DNA of 64,000 nt from [Mycobacterium] nativiensis. GTDB taxonomy: Bacteria > Actinomycetota > Actinomycetes > Mycobacteriales > Mycobacteriaceae. A program made the position numbers and the translations under genes. The notes beneath the pieces were generated by a model. That model had not been told where the DNA came from, did not search any database, and saw only the letters and a list, made by a program, of their open reading frames with translations. The stretch covers positions 4,544,158 through 4,608,157 of the forward strand of contig NZ_CP083986.1 in the NCBI RefSeq assembly GCF_020172685.1, given 5' to 3'. Shown piece by piece: positions 53,229 to 61,848 of the stretch (positions are counted from its first letter, which is position 1; each line of letters starts with the position of its first letter).

Positions 53229-54383
53229 TCACAGCCCGGCGAAGCGCTCCCGAACCTGCTCGGTGGTCAGGCCGTAGTCCTCCAGCGCGTAGTGGTGCTT
53301 CGGCGCTCGCGGCCCGGTCCGGCTGGCGGCATAGTCGTCGGTCATCGCCTGACGGGCCTCATCCGACAGCGGCATGCCGAACCGGTCGTAGATTCCGGCC
53401 GCGGTGCCCAGCGGATCGGCGACGAACTCCTTGTAGTCGATATCGCAGAACTGCGCCGGATCGTATTTGGCGCGTTGGGTGTTGAACAGCTCCAACCCGC
53501 GGGCCCAGGTCTCCATCTCGTCTGCGCCGATCTGCGCGCCGACGAAGGTGTTGGACTGGCCTTCGGTGGTGTGTTGGGCCAGTGAGCACATGGACGCCAG
53601 GATGGTCTCGACCGGCCGGTGGCACTGCACGATGAGCGCATCCGGGTAGACCGCCATGATCGCGTCGAGCGCGAACAGGTGACTGGGGTTCTTGAGCACC
53701 CACCGCTTGCCCGGGTCGTTGAGCCCGATCAACTGCAGGTTGCGGCGATGCCGCCGATACGACGGTGTCCAGTCCCGCTCGGAGAGCCAGCGCGAGTAGC
53801 TCGGCAGGTGCGCCAGCGTCTCGTAGGACACCGAGTGCAGCGACTGGCGCAGCAACTGCCAGCACTCCTCCAGGCCGTCGGCGGTCATGAAGTGCAGCCC
53901 GGTGTAGTCGGGGTTCTCCTCGTGGTGCCGGGCGAACTGGGCGGACATCTGCTGATACACCGGGTTGGATTCCCAGGTGTCGCGCGGCGGGCGGGGCTGC
54001 GGGAACTCGGCCAGCCACATCTCCAATCCCTGATGCGCCGGGTCGGCACCCAGCAGCCGGTGCAGCGCGGTGGTGCCGGTGCGGGGCAACCCCGTGACGA
54101 ACACCGGCCGCTCGACGGCGACGTCGGCGTACTCAGGGTGCTGGTTCCAACCGGCCTGCGAGAGCAGCCGGGCCACCAGCGCGCCGCGCAGGAAGAACCG
54201 GTTCATCTTGCTGCCCAGCTCGGTCAGATCGGCCTCGCTGCGGTAGGAGTCCAGCAGTACGCCGAGCGCTTCGCGGTAGTCGTCGTCGTCCGGGCCGAAG
54301 TCATCGAGACCGACCATCTTGGTGGCCGAGGCGTGCAGATCCTCGACGGTGCCGACGTCAATGCGGCCGGTGTGCTCGGTCAT
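53229..54383 (-). CDS. Sulfotransferase-family protein (Rv3529c-like)
   Basis: The 384-residue protein equals Rv3529c in length. It has the 5'-phosphosulfate loop VTGLPRTGTTALHRLL and the 3'-phosphate segment VLKNPSHLFALDAI, VQCHRPVETILASM, the two PAPS-binding features of sulfotransferases. The substrate is unknown. Its ATG overlaps the stop of the upstream SDR by one base, so it is in the DUF1214-SDR-sulfotransferase operon. Confidence 0.85.
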   Translation of the reverse strand: MTEHTGRIDVGTVEDLHASATKMVGLDDFGPDDDDYREALGVLLDSYRSEADLTELGSKMNRFFLRGALVARLLSQAGWNQHPEYADVAVERPVFVTGLPRTGTTALHRLLGADPAHQGLEMWLAEFPQPRPPRDTWESNPVYQQMSAQFARHHEENPDYTGLHFMTADGLEECWQLLRQSLHSVSYETLAHLPSYSRWLSERDWTPSYRRHRRNLQLIGLNDPGKRWVLKNPSHLFALDAIMAVYPDALIVQCHRPVETILASMCSLAQHTTEGQSNTFVGAQIGADEMETWARGLELFNTQRAKYDPAQFCDIDYKEFVADPLGTAAGIYDRFGMPLSDEARQAMTDDYAASRTGPRAPKHHYALEDYGLTTEQVRERFAGL

Positions 54384-55165
54384 CAGTTGTGGTACTCCCC
54401 GCAGTTCACGTCGATAACCTGGCCGCTGATGCCGCTGGCCAGATCGCTGGCCAGGAACAGCACCGCCGAGGCCACCTCGTCCTCGGTGGGCAGGCGTTTG
54501 AGATCGGAGTTGGCGGCGGTGGCGGCGTAGATCTGCTCGACGGTAGTGCCGTACTTGCCGGCCTGGTGAGCAAAGTAGCTCTGCAGGGTGTCACCCCAGA
54601 TGTATCCGGGCGCAACGGAGTTGACGCGGATGCCCTGCTCGCCCAGTTCGGATGCCAACGACTGCGACATCGCCAGCAGCGCGGCCTTGGCCATCTTGTA
54701 GGCGCCGTACTTGGGCTGCGAGTGCCGGATCACCATCGAGTTCAGGTTGACGATCGAGCCGTTGGCCGCGGCCAGTGCCGGTGTGAAGCCCTGGGTCAGG
54801 CGCAGCGCGCCGAGCCCGCTGAGCTCGATGGCGTCCCGAATGTGCTGAAAGGTGGTTTGCGCCAACGGCTTCATCGAAGGCACCCGGAAGGCGTTGTTGA
54901 TCAAGACGTCGATGTGGTCGAACTCGGCCGAGGCCGCCTCAACCAGGTGCGCTACCTGGTCGTCATCGGTGATGTCGGCCGGGACCACCAGGGCGCGACG
55001 CCCGGCGGCCCTGACCTGCTTGGCCACCTCTTCTAGGCGATCCGCGCTTCGCGCGACCAGCACCAGGTCGGCACCCTGCGCCGCGAACCTATTGGCCATC
55101 GTGCTGCCGAGCCCCGGCCCGACGCCACTGATCACCACGACTTTGCCGTCAAGCATTCCGGTCAT
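54383..55165 (-). CDS. SDR family oxidoreductase (Rv3530c-like)
   Basis: The 260-residue SDR has SGVGPGLGSTMANRF for cofactor binding, NNAFRVP, LNSMVIRHS with the serine and YGAYKMAK with the Tyr/Lys pair. Length and place match Rv3530c. Part of a minus-strand three-gene operon directly opposite the IclR gene, so it is probably regulated by it. Substrate unknown, perhaps a steroid-derived alcohol. Confidence 0.88.
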   Translation of the reverse strand: MTGMLDGKVVVISGVGPGLGSTMANRFAAQGADLVLVARSADRLEEVAKQVRAAGRRALVVPADITDDDQVAHLVEAASAEFDHIDVLINNAFRVPSMKPLAQTTFQHIRDAIELSGLGALRLTQGFTPALAAANGSIVNLNSMVIRHSQPKYGAYKMAKAALLAMSQSLASELGEQGIRVNSVAPGYIWGDTLQSYFAHQAGKYGTTVEQIYAATAANSDLKRLPTEDEVASAVLFLASDLASGISGQVIDVNCGEYHN

Positions 55166-55167
55166 CG

Positions 55168-56295
55168 TTACCCCAGCATCCTGTTAGCGATCTGCTGCTG
55201 CCGCTGCGCGATACGCGCGCGCCAAGCGTCTTGCGTGATCTTGTTGTCGTTGTAGTAAGGCAGTGCCGACGCCACCTTGTCGACGTCGACGAGGTCGACG
55301 GTCGGACCGTCGGCTTCGGTCAGCTCGCGGGACACCCGCTGCCAGCGGAACTGCAGGAAGCCGCGCCGATGCCCCAGGGTCTCGACCCAGTTGGTGACGC
55401 CGGGATCGGTGTCGGAGACCACGATCCGGATCTTGCCGTCCGGATCCGCCTGCGCCTGAGCGCCGTTCAGCGACGTCTGGTGGTTGATGTAGTCCAGCGA
55501 GATGTACCACAGGCTGCCCAGCTGGAATCCCAGGTAGGGCGCATCGGTCACCGGCAGGGTGATCACCAGGGCCTGGTCTCCCCGCAGGTCGTAGTGCCCG
55601 GCCGACGAGTACTGGGTGGCCAGTCCGCCCGGGGTGAGCCGGGGCGCCACCATCGTGTTGACCGGCAGGTTCAGGTAGAACCACTGCGGGAACGCCAGCC
55701 AGGTCTTGACCCGGTTGATCAGTTGCTTTCCCGCAGCCGCATAACGCTTCTCGATGAGCTGGCGGGTCAGCGGCGGCGGCGCGGTGCCTTCGGTGTCGGT
55801 CCGAGCGATCGAGAGCGTGCCACGCTGCGCAGCCCAGTCGTTGTAGACCTCGCGGATCACCAGTTGCGCCGGCTTGGTCGGGCGGAACCGCCAGGTGAAG
55901 CTGCCGTCGGCGGCGACATCGAGTTCGCGGTCGTCGAACGCCGCCTCGCTGGCCGGGACGTTGTCGTCGGTGTACTCACCACCCAACAACTGGAAGCTCA
56001 GGTCGGTGGTGCTGCCCCGCCGGCCGGTGACCACGTAGTCGTGGTCGGCGCGCACGACGGTGCCGAAGTACAGCGTGTCGGGGTTGTCCAGGCCCATCTT
56101 GGTGAACGGCCCGGTACCCGACATCAGGAAGGGGTGATCGCGTTCGGAGTTGAACGCAGCGCGCACACACGCTTCGACACCGCCGGCCAGATACTGCAGA
56201 CCTTCGAGTAGGTCGGCCTCGGTCTCGATGTGCGGCGCCGCGGCGACCAGCTTCTCCGCCTCGGCGATCGCGGCCGACAGTGGCTCGGAGTACAT
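55168..56295 (-). CDS. DUF1214-like protein (Rv3531c-like)
   Basis: The 375-residue protein lacks a signal peptide. The C-terminal half has YDLRGDQALVITLPVTDAPYLGFQLGSLWY and RIVVSDTDPGVTNWVETLGHRRGF, recalling DUF1214/DUF1254 proteins. Rv3531c has the same length. It is the first gene of the minus-strand operon and faces the IclR gene across a 96-bp gap that holds repeated TTGAACCGA elements. Confidence 0.78.
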   Translation of the reverse strand: MYSEPLSAAIAEAEKLVAAAPHIETEADLLEGLQYLAGGVEACVRAAFNSERDHPFLMSGTGPFTKMGLDNPDTLYFGTVVRADHDYVVTGRRGSTTDLSFQLLGGEYTDDNVPASEAAFDDRELDVAADGSFTWRFRPTKPAQLVIREVYNDWAAQRGTLSIARTDTEGTAPPPLTRQLIEKRYAAAGKQLINRVKTWLAFPQWFYLNLPVNTMVAPRLTPGGLATQYSSAGHYDLRGDQALVITLPVTDAPYLGFQLGSLWYISLDYINHQTSLNGAQAQADPDGKIRIVVSDTDPGVTNWVETLGHRRGFLQFRWQRVSRELTEADGPTVDLVDVDKVASALPYYNDNKITQDAWRARIAQRQQQIANRMLG

Positions 56296-56318
56296 GGCTC
56301 CAGCACCTCACTGATCAT

Positions 56319-56366
56319 AAGTCGGTCCACTATTGAACCGAATCGGTAGATATCTTGAACCGACTT
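56319..56366. promoter_or_regulatory. Probable IclR operator region
   Basis: TTGAACCGA occurs at 56333-56341 and 56355-56363, exactly 22 bp apart (two helical turns). The first overlaps a perfect odd palindrome ACCGA-A-TCGGT (56337-56347), and AAGTCGGT (56319-56326) is the reverse complement of ACCGACTT (56359-56366). The array lies between the divergent DUF1214 and IclR genes. Confidence 0.65.
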
Positions 56367-56391
56367 TAGACGGTCGCGGTACCATGCGGCA

Positions 56392-57312
56392 ATGCCGGAG
56401 CCTCAACAATCCGCACGGTCGTCACCTCCCGCCGACCGAGTGGTGACCGTCCTGGACTTTCTGGCCCGGCACCCCGAACAGCGTTTCGGCCTGTCCGAGC
56501 TGGCTCGCCGGACCGGCCTGTCCAAGTCGACCTGCCTGGGAATCGCCACGACACTGACCGACGCCGGCTATCTGCTGCGCGACGATCCGGACAAGACCTA
56601 CCGGCTCGGGCCCGGGCTGATATCGCTCGGACGTGCCGCCCAGCAGTCGCTGCGGGTCGGTCCCGGGGCCCGCGAGCAACTGCTGCGACTGTCCGAGGAT
56701 TTCGCCACTTCCGCCGCACTCAGCGCGGTGGTCGACGACCGGATCACGGTGCTGGAGTTGGTGGCGGCGCCCAACGCGCACCTGGGCGTTCAGGCCGGCC
56801 AGAGTTATCCGTTCGCCCCGCCGGTCGGGCTGATGTTCGTGCTCTGGGACGACCACGCCCTGCGGGACTGGCTGGCCCGCCAGCCCACCATCCCGCTGCG
56901 TTCCGAGAGCGAGCGGCTCGAGCGCGTGGTCGCCGAATGCCGGGCGGACGGATACCTGGTCGAGCGGTTGACCCCGGGCGGCCAACGCCTGTACGCCCTG
57001 ATGGCCGGCCTGTCCAGCGACCTACCGGACGAATTACGGGCCCTGCTCGGTGAATTGGTCTCCGATATCGGCGAGCGGGTGTACCTGCGCGGCGAAGGCG
57101 GCAGCCGGGGACGGCACGACATCAGCGTCATCTCAGCGCCGGTCTATGACGATCAGCAACGCCAGGTGATGGTCGTGTCGCTGCACGCCGAGCGGGCGCT
57201 CACCGACACCGAGATCACCCGATGGGCCCGTGGGCTGCTGCGCACCGCCGACGCACTCACCGCGCAACTCGGCGGCACCAAGCCGAAGCCGCTGTTAGGT
57301 TCGGCGCCATGA
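56392..57312 (+). CDS. IclR family transcriptional regulator
   Basis: The 306-residue protein has the IclR winged helix (RVVTVLDFLARHPEQRFGLSELARRTGLSKSTCLGIATTL; about 17-60) with wing DDPDKTYRLGPGLISLG and a C-terminal effector-binding domain (about 80-290). It probably controls itself and both flanking operons through the TTGAACCGA array. It overlaps the next gene in ATGA. The effector is unknown; context suggests a steroid or ring-derived acid. Confidence 0.9.
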   Translation: MPEPQQSARSSPPADRVVTVLDFLARHPEQRFGLSELARRTGLSKSTCLGIATTLTDAGYLLRDDPDKTYRLGPGLISLGRAAQQSLRVGPGAREQLLRLSEDFATSAALSAVVDDRITVLELVAAPNAHLGVQAGQSYPFAPPVGLMFVLWDDHALRDWLARQPTIPLRSESERLERVVAECRADGYLVERLTPGGQRLYALMAGLSSDLPDELRALLGELVSDIGERVYLRGEGGSRGRHDISVISAPVYDDQQRQVMVVSLHAERALTDTEITRWARGLLRTADALTAQLGGTKPKPLLGSAP

Positions 57313-57767
57313 GCCTGTCCGCCGCCGATCAGCTGGAGCTTTCCGGGCTGGTGCACCGCTACGCCGGATACGTCGACTCCCGCCGATTCGACGACCTGAC
57401 CGAACTGTTCACCGCCAACGCAGAACTGATCCTGCCGAAGCCGCCCGAACACCTGGAGCCGTGCGTGCGGCACAACGGCCACGGCGGCGTGCTCGACGCG
57501 ATGTCCGCCCTGGCCGGTATCACCCGAACCCAGCACGGCATCCTCGGCGAGTTCTACACCGGTGGCACTCCCGGCGATGTGGCAACCGGATCGATCACCG
57601 GCGTGGCGCATCACTGGATCGACAACGGCGGGCAGATCACCGACCACGTCTGGTACCTGCGCTACAGCGACGTGTACCGCCGCAGCGAGCAGGGCTGGCG
57701 AATCGCGGTGCGCACCCTGTCGATCGACGCCATCGAAACCCGGCCGGCACGGCAGGTGCGTTCATGA
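57309..57767 (+). CDS. SnoaL-like NTF2-fold protein
   Basis: The 152-residue product has the NTF2 pattern ELSGLVHRYAGYVDSRRFDDLTELFTANAEL and VWYLRYSDVYRRSEQGWRIAVRTL. It is distinct from the two other NTF2-like proteins in the window. ATGA overlaps both with iclR upstream and with the LLM gene downstream show one tightly coupled operon. Possible hydratase or isomerase in the IclR-controlled pathway. Confidence 0.78.
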   Translation: MSLSAADQLELSGLVHRYAGYVDSRRFDDLTELFTANAELILPKPPEHLEPCVRHNGHGGVLDAMSALAGITRTQHGILGEFYTGGTPGDVATGSITGVAHHWIDNGGQITDHVWYLRYSDVYRRSEQGWRIAVRTLSIDAIETRPARQVRS

Positions 57768-58705
57768 CCGCATCCCAGAAGCCCCAGATCTCCCTACAGC
57801 TGAAGACTTTCACCGACGATCCGGACCATGACTGGGGTGCCACCCTGGCATTGGGGCGCGCGATGGATGCCGCCGGAGTGGATCGCGTCGTCGTCTCCGA
57901 CCATGTGGTGTTCGGCGAGAATCCGCAGGCCTACAACGATCCCCGGCTCGGCGGGATGGCCGGCGGCCGCCAGCCGACCGGACCCGACGGCCAGTGGCTG
58001 GACCCGCTGATCGTGCTCACCGCATTGGCGGCCACCACCACCCGCATCCGGCTCGGCACCGCGATCCTGCTGGCGGCGCTGCGTCGCCCGGCGGTGCTGG
58101 CCAAGGAGCTGGCCACCCTGGACGTGCTGTCGGGTGGACGGCTCGATCTCGGCGTGGGCGTCGGCTGGCAGCGTGAGGAGTACGAAGCCGCGGGGCTGTC
58201 GTTCGAGCGCCGCGGCCGGCTGCTCGATCACACCCTGGAGGTGTGCCAGGCGCTGTGGACCGAGCAGCGCAGCAGCTATCACGCACCGGAACTGTCGTTT
58301 GAGAACATCCATCAGATGCCCAAACCAACTCGGCCGCAGGGTGTTCCGATCTGGGTGAGCGGCACCGTCAACGATGCCGTGGCACGCCGGCTGACCCGGT
58401 TCGGCACCGGTTGGATCCCCTGGGGCGCGGCGATAGCCGACCCGGCCGGCGGCATCGCGGCCATGAAGGACCGCGTCAGCAGCCTCGGCTGCGACCCGGC
58501 CGGCCTGCAGGTGCTGGGCCACGCGAGGACCGTCAAGCGCCCCGACGGCTCGATTGACACCGCGGCCACCGCCGCGTCGGCGCCGGCACTGGTGGCCGCC
58601 GGCGTCACCGATGTGCGGGTCACCTGCTCACTGCCACGCGACGCCGGCCGGGCCGCCGATCTGCTCAGCGAACTCGTCGAGGCGTTCCGCGCCGCGACCG
58701 ATTAA
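57764..58705 (+). CDS. LLM-class flavin/F420-dependent oxidoreductase
   Basis: The 313-residue luciferase-like protein has ISLQLKTFTDDPDHDW, VDRVVVSDHVVFG, IRLGTAILLAALRRPAVLAKELATLD and LDLGVGVGWQREEYEAAG, typical for F420/FMN LLM enzymes. ATG 57764 overlaps the SnoaL stop by four bases. Likely monooxygenase or dehydrogenase in the IclR cluster. Confidence 0.87.
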   Translation: MTASQKPQISLQLKTFTDDPDHDWGATLALGRAMDAAGVDRVVVSDHVVFGENPQAYNDPRLGGMAGGRQPTGPDGQWLDPLIVLTALAATTTRIRLGTAILLAALRRPAVLAKELATLDVLSGGRLDLGVGVGWQREEYEAAGLSFERRGRLLDHTLEVCQALWTEQRSSYHAPELSFENIHQMPKPTRPQGVPIWVSGTVNDAVARRLTRFGTGWIPWGAAIADPAGGIAAMKDRVSSLGCDPAGLQVLGHARTVKRPDGSIDTAATAASAPALVAAGVTDVRVTCSLPRDAGRAADLLSELVEAFRAATD

Positions 58706-58716
58706 GGGAGGCAACC

Positions 58717-59436
58717 ATGGAAAAAGTCGTGATCCTCGCGCGGAAAGCCGAATTCAGCGAGGACTGGTGCCGGCGGCTGCGCGGTCCGATCGCCGAGGAA
58801 CTGCTGGCGCTCGGATTGCCCGGGGTCGTGGTGAACGTTCGCGACGAGCCGGTGCGCGACTCCATGTTGCAGCTGACCACGCTGGATCCGCCGGCAGCCG
58901 CGGTGATCAGCCTGTGGACCCAGCAGTACTACGGCGAACAGACCCGGGCTGCCATCGCGCTGATCGAAGCCGAATCCGATTCGACGGCAGCCTATCTGGT
59001 GACCGAATCCACCCCCATGCCACCGCCGGACCCCGGTGACGGACAGCGCACGCCGGGGCTGGCCAACGTGGCTTTGCTGCGCCGGCCCGCCGACCTGGAT
59101 CAGGCGACCTGGCTGCAGCGCTGGCACCTCAACCACACCCAGGTCGCGATCGACACCCAGGCGACGTTCGGCTACACCCAGAACGTGGTGGTCCGCGCGC
59201 TCACCGACAACGCGCCGGTGATCGACGGCATCGTCGAGGAACTGTTCCCCGACGGGGCGGTGTCCGACCCGCTGGTGTTCTACGGTGCGGCCGACCAAGC
59301 CGACCTCGCCGACCGGGTGGGCCGGATGGTCGCCAGTGTCAGCGCGTTCGGGGCGAACCAGAATCTCGACACGGTGCCCACCAGCCGCTACGTGTTCCGA
59401 TCGCCGTTCGTCAGATGCACTGCTGAGACAGCGTGA
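58717..59436 (+). CDS. EthD-like dimeric alpha/beta barrel protein
   Basis: The 239-residue protein seems to hold two ferredoxin-like halves: the second, VALLRRPADLDQATWLQRWHLNHTQVAIDTQ through YTQNVVVRAL, fits the EthD fold. EthD-type proteins accompany ring or side-chain degradation enzymes. It is 11 bp after the LLM gene with AAGGGAGG before the ATG. The 3' end overlaps the convergent hemophore-like gene by 26 bases. Confidence 0.72.
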   Translation: MEKVVILARKAEFSEDWCRRLRGPIAEELLALGLPGVVVNVRDEPVRDSMLQLTTLDPPAAAVISLWTQQYYGEQTRAAIALIEAESDSTAAYLVTESTPMPPPDPGDGQRTPGLANVALLRRPADLDQATWLQRWHLNHTQVAIDTQATFGYTQNVVVRALTDNAPVIDGIVEELFPDGAVSDPLVFYGAADQADLADRVGRMVASVSAFGANQNLDTVPTSRYVFRSPFVRCTAETA

Positions 59437-59677
59437 TCAGCGCCTGGCGCACGTGTGGGTGCCGTTCCAGATAGGACAGCGCCGGATTCGGCGCTCCCGG
59501 GTCCTCCTGCCGTCCTTTCGCGTCCAGCTCGGCCCGGACGTCCGGGTGCCGGTTCAGGTAGCCGTCTACGCCCTCGCCGAACGTCTGATCGCACTGCGGT
59601 GCGGCGCTGGCCACCGGTGCCAGTATCCCGGCCACGGTCAGCAGGCAGACTGCAATCGCTCGCGTAATACCGTTCAT
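59411..59677 (-). CDS. Small exported protein resembling mycobacterial hemophores
   Basis: The 88-residue product has a signal peptide (AIAVCLLTVAGILAPVASA, cleavage near residue 25), then a short domain with two cysteines at its ends (QCDQTF and SQQC) and YLNRHPDVRAELDAKGRQ and YLERHPHVRQAL repeats, as in hemophore-related (MHB/DUF732-like) secreted proteins. Probably disulfide-linked and extracellular; heme binding is not proven. ATG 59677 was preferred over GTG 59680. Confidence 0.7.
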   Translation of the reverse strand: MNGITRAIAVCLLTVAGILAPVASAAPQCDQTFGEGVDGYLNRHPDVRAELDAKGRQEDPGAPNPALSYLERHPHVRQALITLSQQCI

Positions 59678-59698
59678 CACTCGACCGTACGCGCGTTC

Positions 59699-61819
59699 TC
59701 AATTCGTGCTGGCCAGCGCGAACGGCAGCACCTGCGGCGCACCGGCGGCCCGCAGCACCCGAGATGCGAGCGTCAGCGTCCACCCGGTGTCGGTCACGTC
59801 GTCGACCAGCAGCACCGGACCGGTGCCCGCGGGCAGGTCCGCGGGCGGCTGCCAGGCCCCCTGCAGGGCGGCGACCCGATAGGCCGAATTGGCCGCGGTG
59901 CTCGCCCGCCGACCCGGCGAATACCGCAAGATGCCCAGGTGGGCCAGCCGGCCCAGCTCCGCGAGCCGCTCGGTCAGCGAACCGATCAGGACCGGATGGG
60001 TGGCCGAGTCCAGTCCCATCACCGCGGTGGGCCTGGACCGCCAGTCCCAACCGGCCAGCACCGCCACCGCGGCCCGCACCACCTCGTCGGGTACCTGCTG
60101 ATCCGGCTCGTCGAGCAGGTGCCGCAGCCGGGCACCCCAACCCAGGTCGGTGAGCCGGCCGATGACCCGGCCCGCTTCGGGTCCGTCGGTGATCCGGCCG
60201 GACAGGTCAACGCCGAGTTTGGCCAGGCCCGACGGCCACTGCCGGCGCGCGGTGATCTCCACTCCGGGGCGCATCAACCGCTCCCGGGTGGCCGCGGCGG
60301 CCGCGGCATCGACCTCGGCGTCAAACCGCGCCCCGGCGCAGTTGTCGCACCGCCCGCAGCGTTCCCCGGCGTCCAACTGTGGGTCGTTGAGCTGGGCGCG
60401 CAGGAATGTCATCCGGCAGCCGTCGGTGCTCTGGTAATCGAGCATGGCCTGCTGTTCGGCCCGGCGCAGCTTGTCGAGATTGCGGTACCGCTGCTCGTCG
60501 TAGCTCCACGGCTGCCCGGTGCCCAGCCAGCCGCCCTTGACCCGGCGCACCGCGCCGTCGACATCGAGGACCTTGAGCACCATCTCTAAACGCGACCGGT
60601 TCAGGTCGACCAGCGGTTCCAGCGCCGGCGTCGACAACGGTCGGTCTTGCGAGAGCTGCCCGATCACCTTGCGCACCAACGCCTCCGACGGAAACGCCAG
60701 CGAGGCGAAGTAACGCCAGATGTCCTGGTCCTCGGCTCCCGGCAGCAGGATGACCTCGGCGCTGTCGGTGGAACGCCCGGCGCGCCCCACCTGCTGGTAG
60801 TAGGCGATCGGCGACGACGGCGCACCCAGGTGGATCACGAAGCCGAGGTCGGGTTTGTCGAACCCCATGCCCAGCGCCGAGGTGGCGATCAGCGCCTTGA
60901 CCCGGTTGGCCAGCAGGTCGGCCTCCAGTTGTTCCCGGTCGGCCGCTTCGGTGGAACCGGTGTAGGCGGCCACCACGAACCCCTGCGCCCGCAGGTCGGC
61001 GGCCACGTCGTGGGCCTGGGCCACGGTGAGCGTGTAGACGATCCCGGAGCCGGGCAACTCGTTCAGGTGGGCGCCGATCCAGGCGGCCCGCTGCGCCGGG
61101 CCACCGGCGGCGACCACCGACAGCCGCAGCGATTCGCGGTCCAGGCCGCCGCGCAGCACCAGCGTGTCCCGGTCGGCTGGGCCACCGACCCCGAGTTGGC
61201 CGGCGACATCGTCGACCACCCGATCGTTGGCGGTCGCCGTGGTCGCCAGTACCGGGACATCGGCACCCAGGTCGGCGATCAGGGTGCGGATGCGGCGGTA
61301 GTCCGGCCGGAAGTCATGCCCCCAGTCCGAGACGCAGTGCGCCTCATCGACCACCACCAGCCCGACTCCGGCGGCCAGCGCGGGCAGCACCTCATCGCGG
61401 AACTCCGGATTGTTGAGCCGTTCCGGGCTGACCAGCAACACATCAAGATCGCCCGCGGTCACCCGGCCCTGCACGTCGGCCCAGTCGGTGACGTTCGAGG
61501 AGTTGATGGTGGCGGCGTGCACCCCGGCCCGCTCAGCGGCATCGACCTGGTTGCGCATCAACGCCAGCAGCGGCGAGACGATCACCGTCGGCCCGTGTCC
61601 GCGCGCCCGCAGCAGTTTGGCCGCGATGAAGTACACCGCCGACTTACCCCACCCGGTGCGCTGCACCACCAGGGCCCGGCGACGCGCCACCACCAGCGCC
61701 TCGATCGCCGCCCACTGATCGTCGCGCAGCACCGCACTCGGGCCGGCGAGCTGTTCCAGAATCGCCTGGGCTTCGGCGCGTTCGATCAAGCTGGTCGAGG
61801 AGGACGTCGAGGAGGACAC
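59699..61819 (-). CDS. RecQ-family DNA helicase with C-terminal phosphoribosyltransferase-like domain
   Basis: The 706-residue protein has helicase motifs: WGKSAVYFIAAKLL (Walker A region), VVVDEAHCVSDWGHDFRPDYRRI (DEAH) and VGRAGRSTDSAEVILLPG (motif VI). A four-cysteine zinc region (CRMTFL ... CGRCDNC) follows. The C-terminus (about 600-706) ends with LLVDDVTDTGWTLTLASRVLRAAG, the PRPP-loop motif of type I phosphoribosyltransferases. The GTG start has a weak ribosome site; a TTG at about residue 11 is possible. It unwinds DNA 3'-5'; the transferase-like domain's role is unknown. Confidence 0.87.
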   Translation of the reverse strand: MSSSTSSSTSLIERAEAQAILEQLAGPSAVLRDDQWAAIEALVVARRRALVVQRTGWGKSAVYFIAAKLLRARGHGPTVIVSPLLALMRNQVDAAERAGVHAATINSSNVTDWADVQGRVTAGDLDVLLVSPERLNNPEFRDEVLPALAAGVGLVVVDEAHCVSDWGHDFRPDYRRIRTLIADLGADVPVLATTATANDRVVDDVAGQLGVGGPADRDTLVLRGGLDRESLRLSVVAAGGPAQRAAWIGAHLNELPGSGIVYTLTVAQAHDVAADLRAQGFVVAAYTGSTEAADREQLEADLLANRVKALIATSALGMGFDKPDLGFVIHLGAPSSPIAYYQQVGRAGRSTDSAEVILLPGAEDQDIWRYFASLAFPSEALVRKVIGQLSQDRPLSTPALEPLVDLNRSRLEMVLKVLDVDGAVRRVKGGWLGTGQPWSYDEQRYRNLDKLRRAEQQAMLDYQSTDGCRMTFLRAQLNDPQLDAGERCGRCDNCAGARFDAEVDAAAAAATRERLMRPGVEITARRQWPSGLAKLGVDLSGRITDGPEAGRVIGRLTDLGWGARLRHLLDEPDQQVPDEVVRAAVAVLAGWDWRSRPTAVMGLDSATHPVLIGSLTERLAELGRLAHLGILRYSPGRRASTAANSAYRVAALQGAWQPPADLPAGTGPVLLVDDVTDTGWTLTLASRVLRAAGAPQVLPFALASTN

Positions 61820-61848
61820 AGCACCATCGTGCCCGAGGTCCCCGACAG

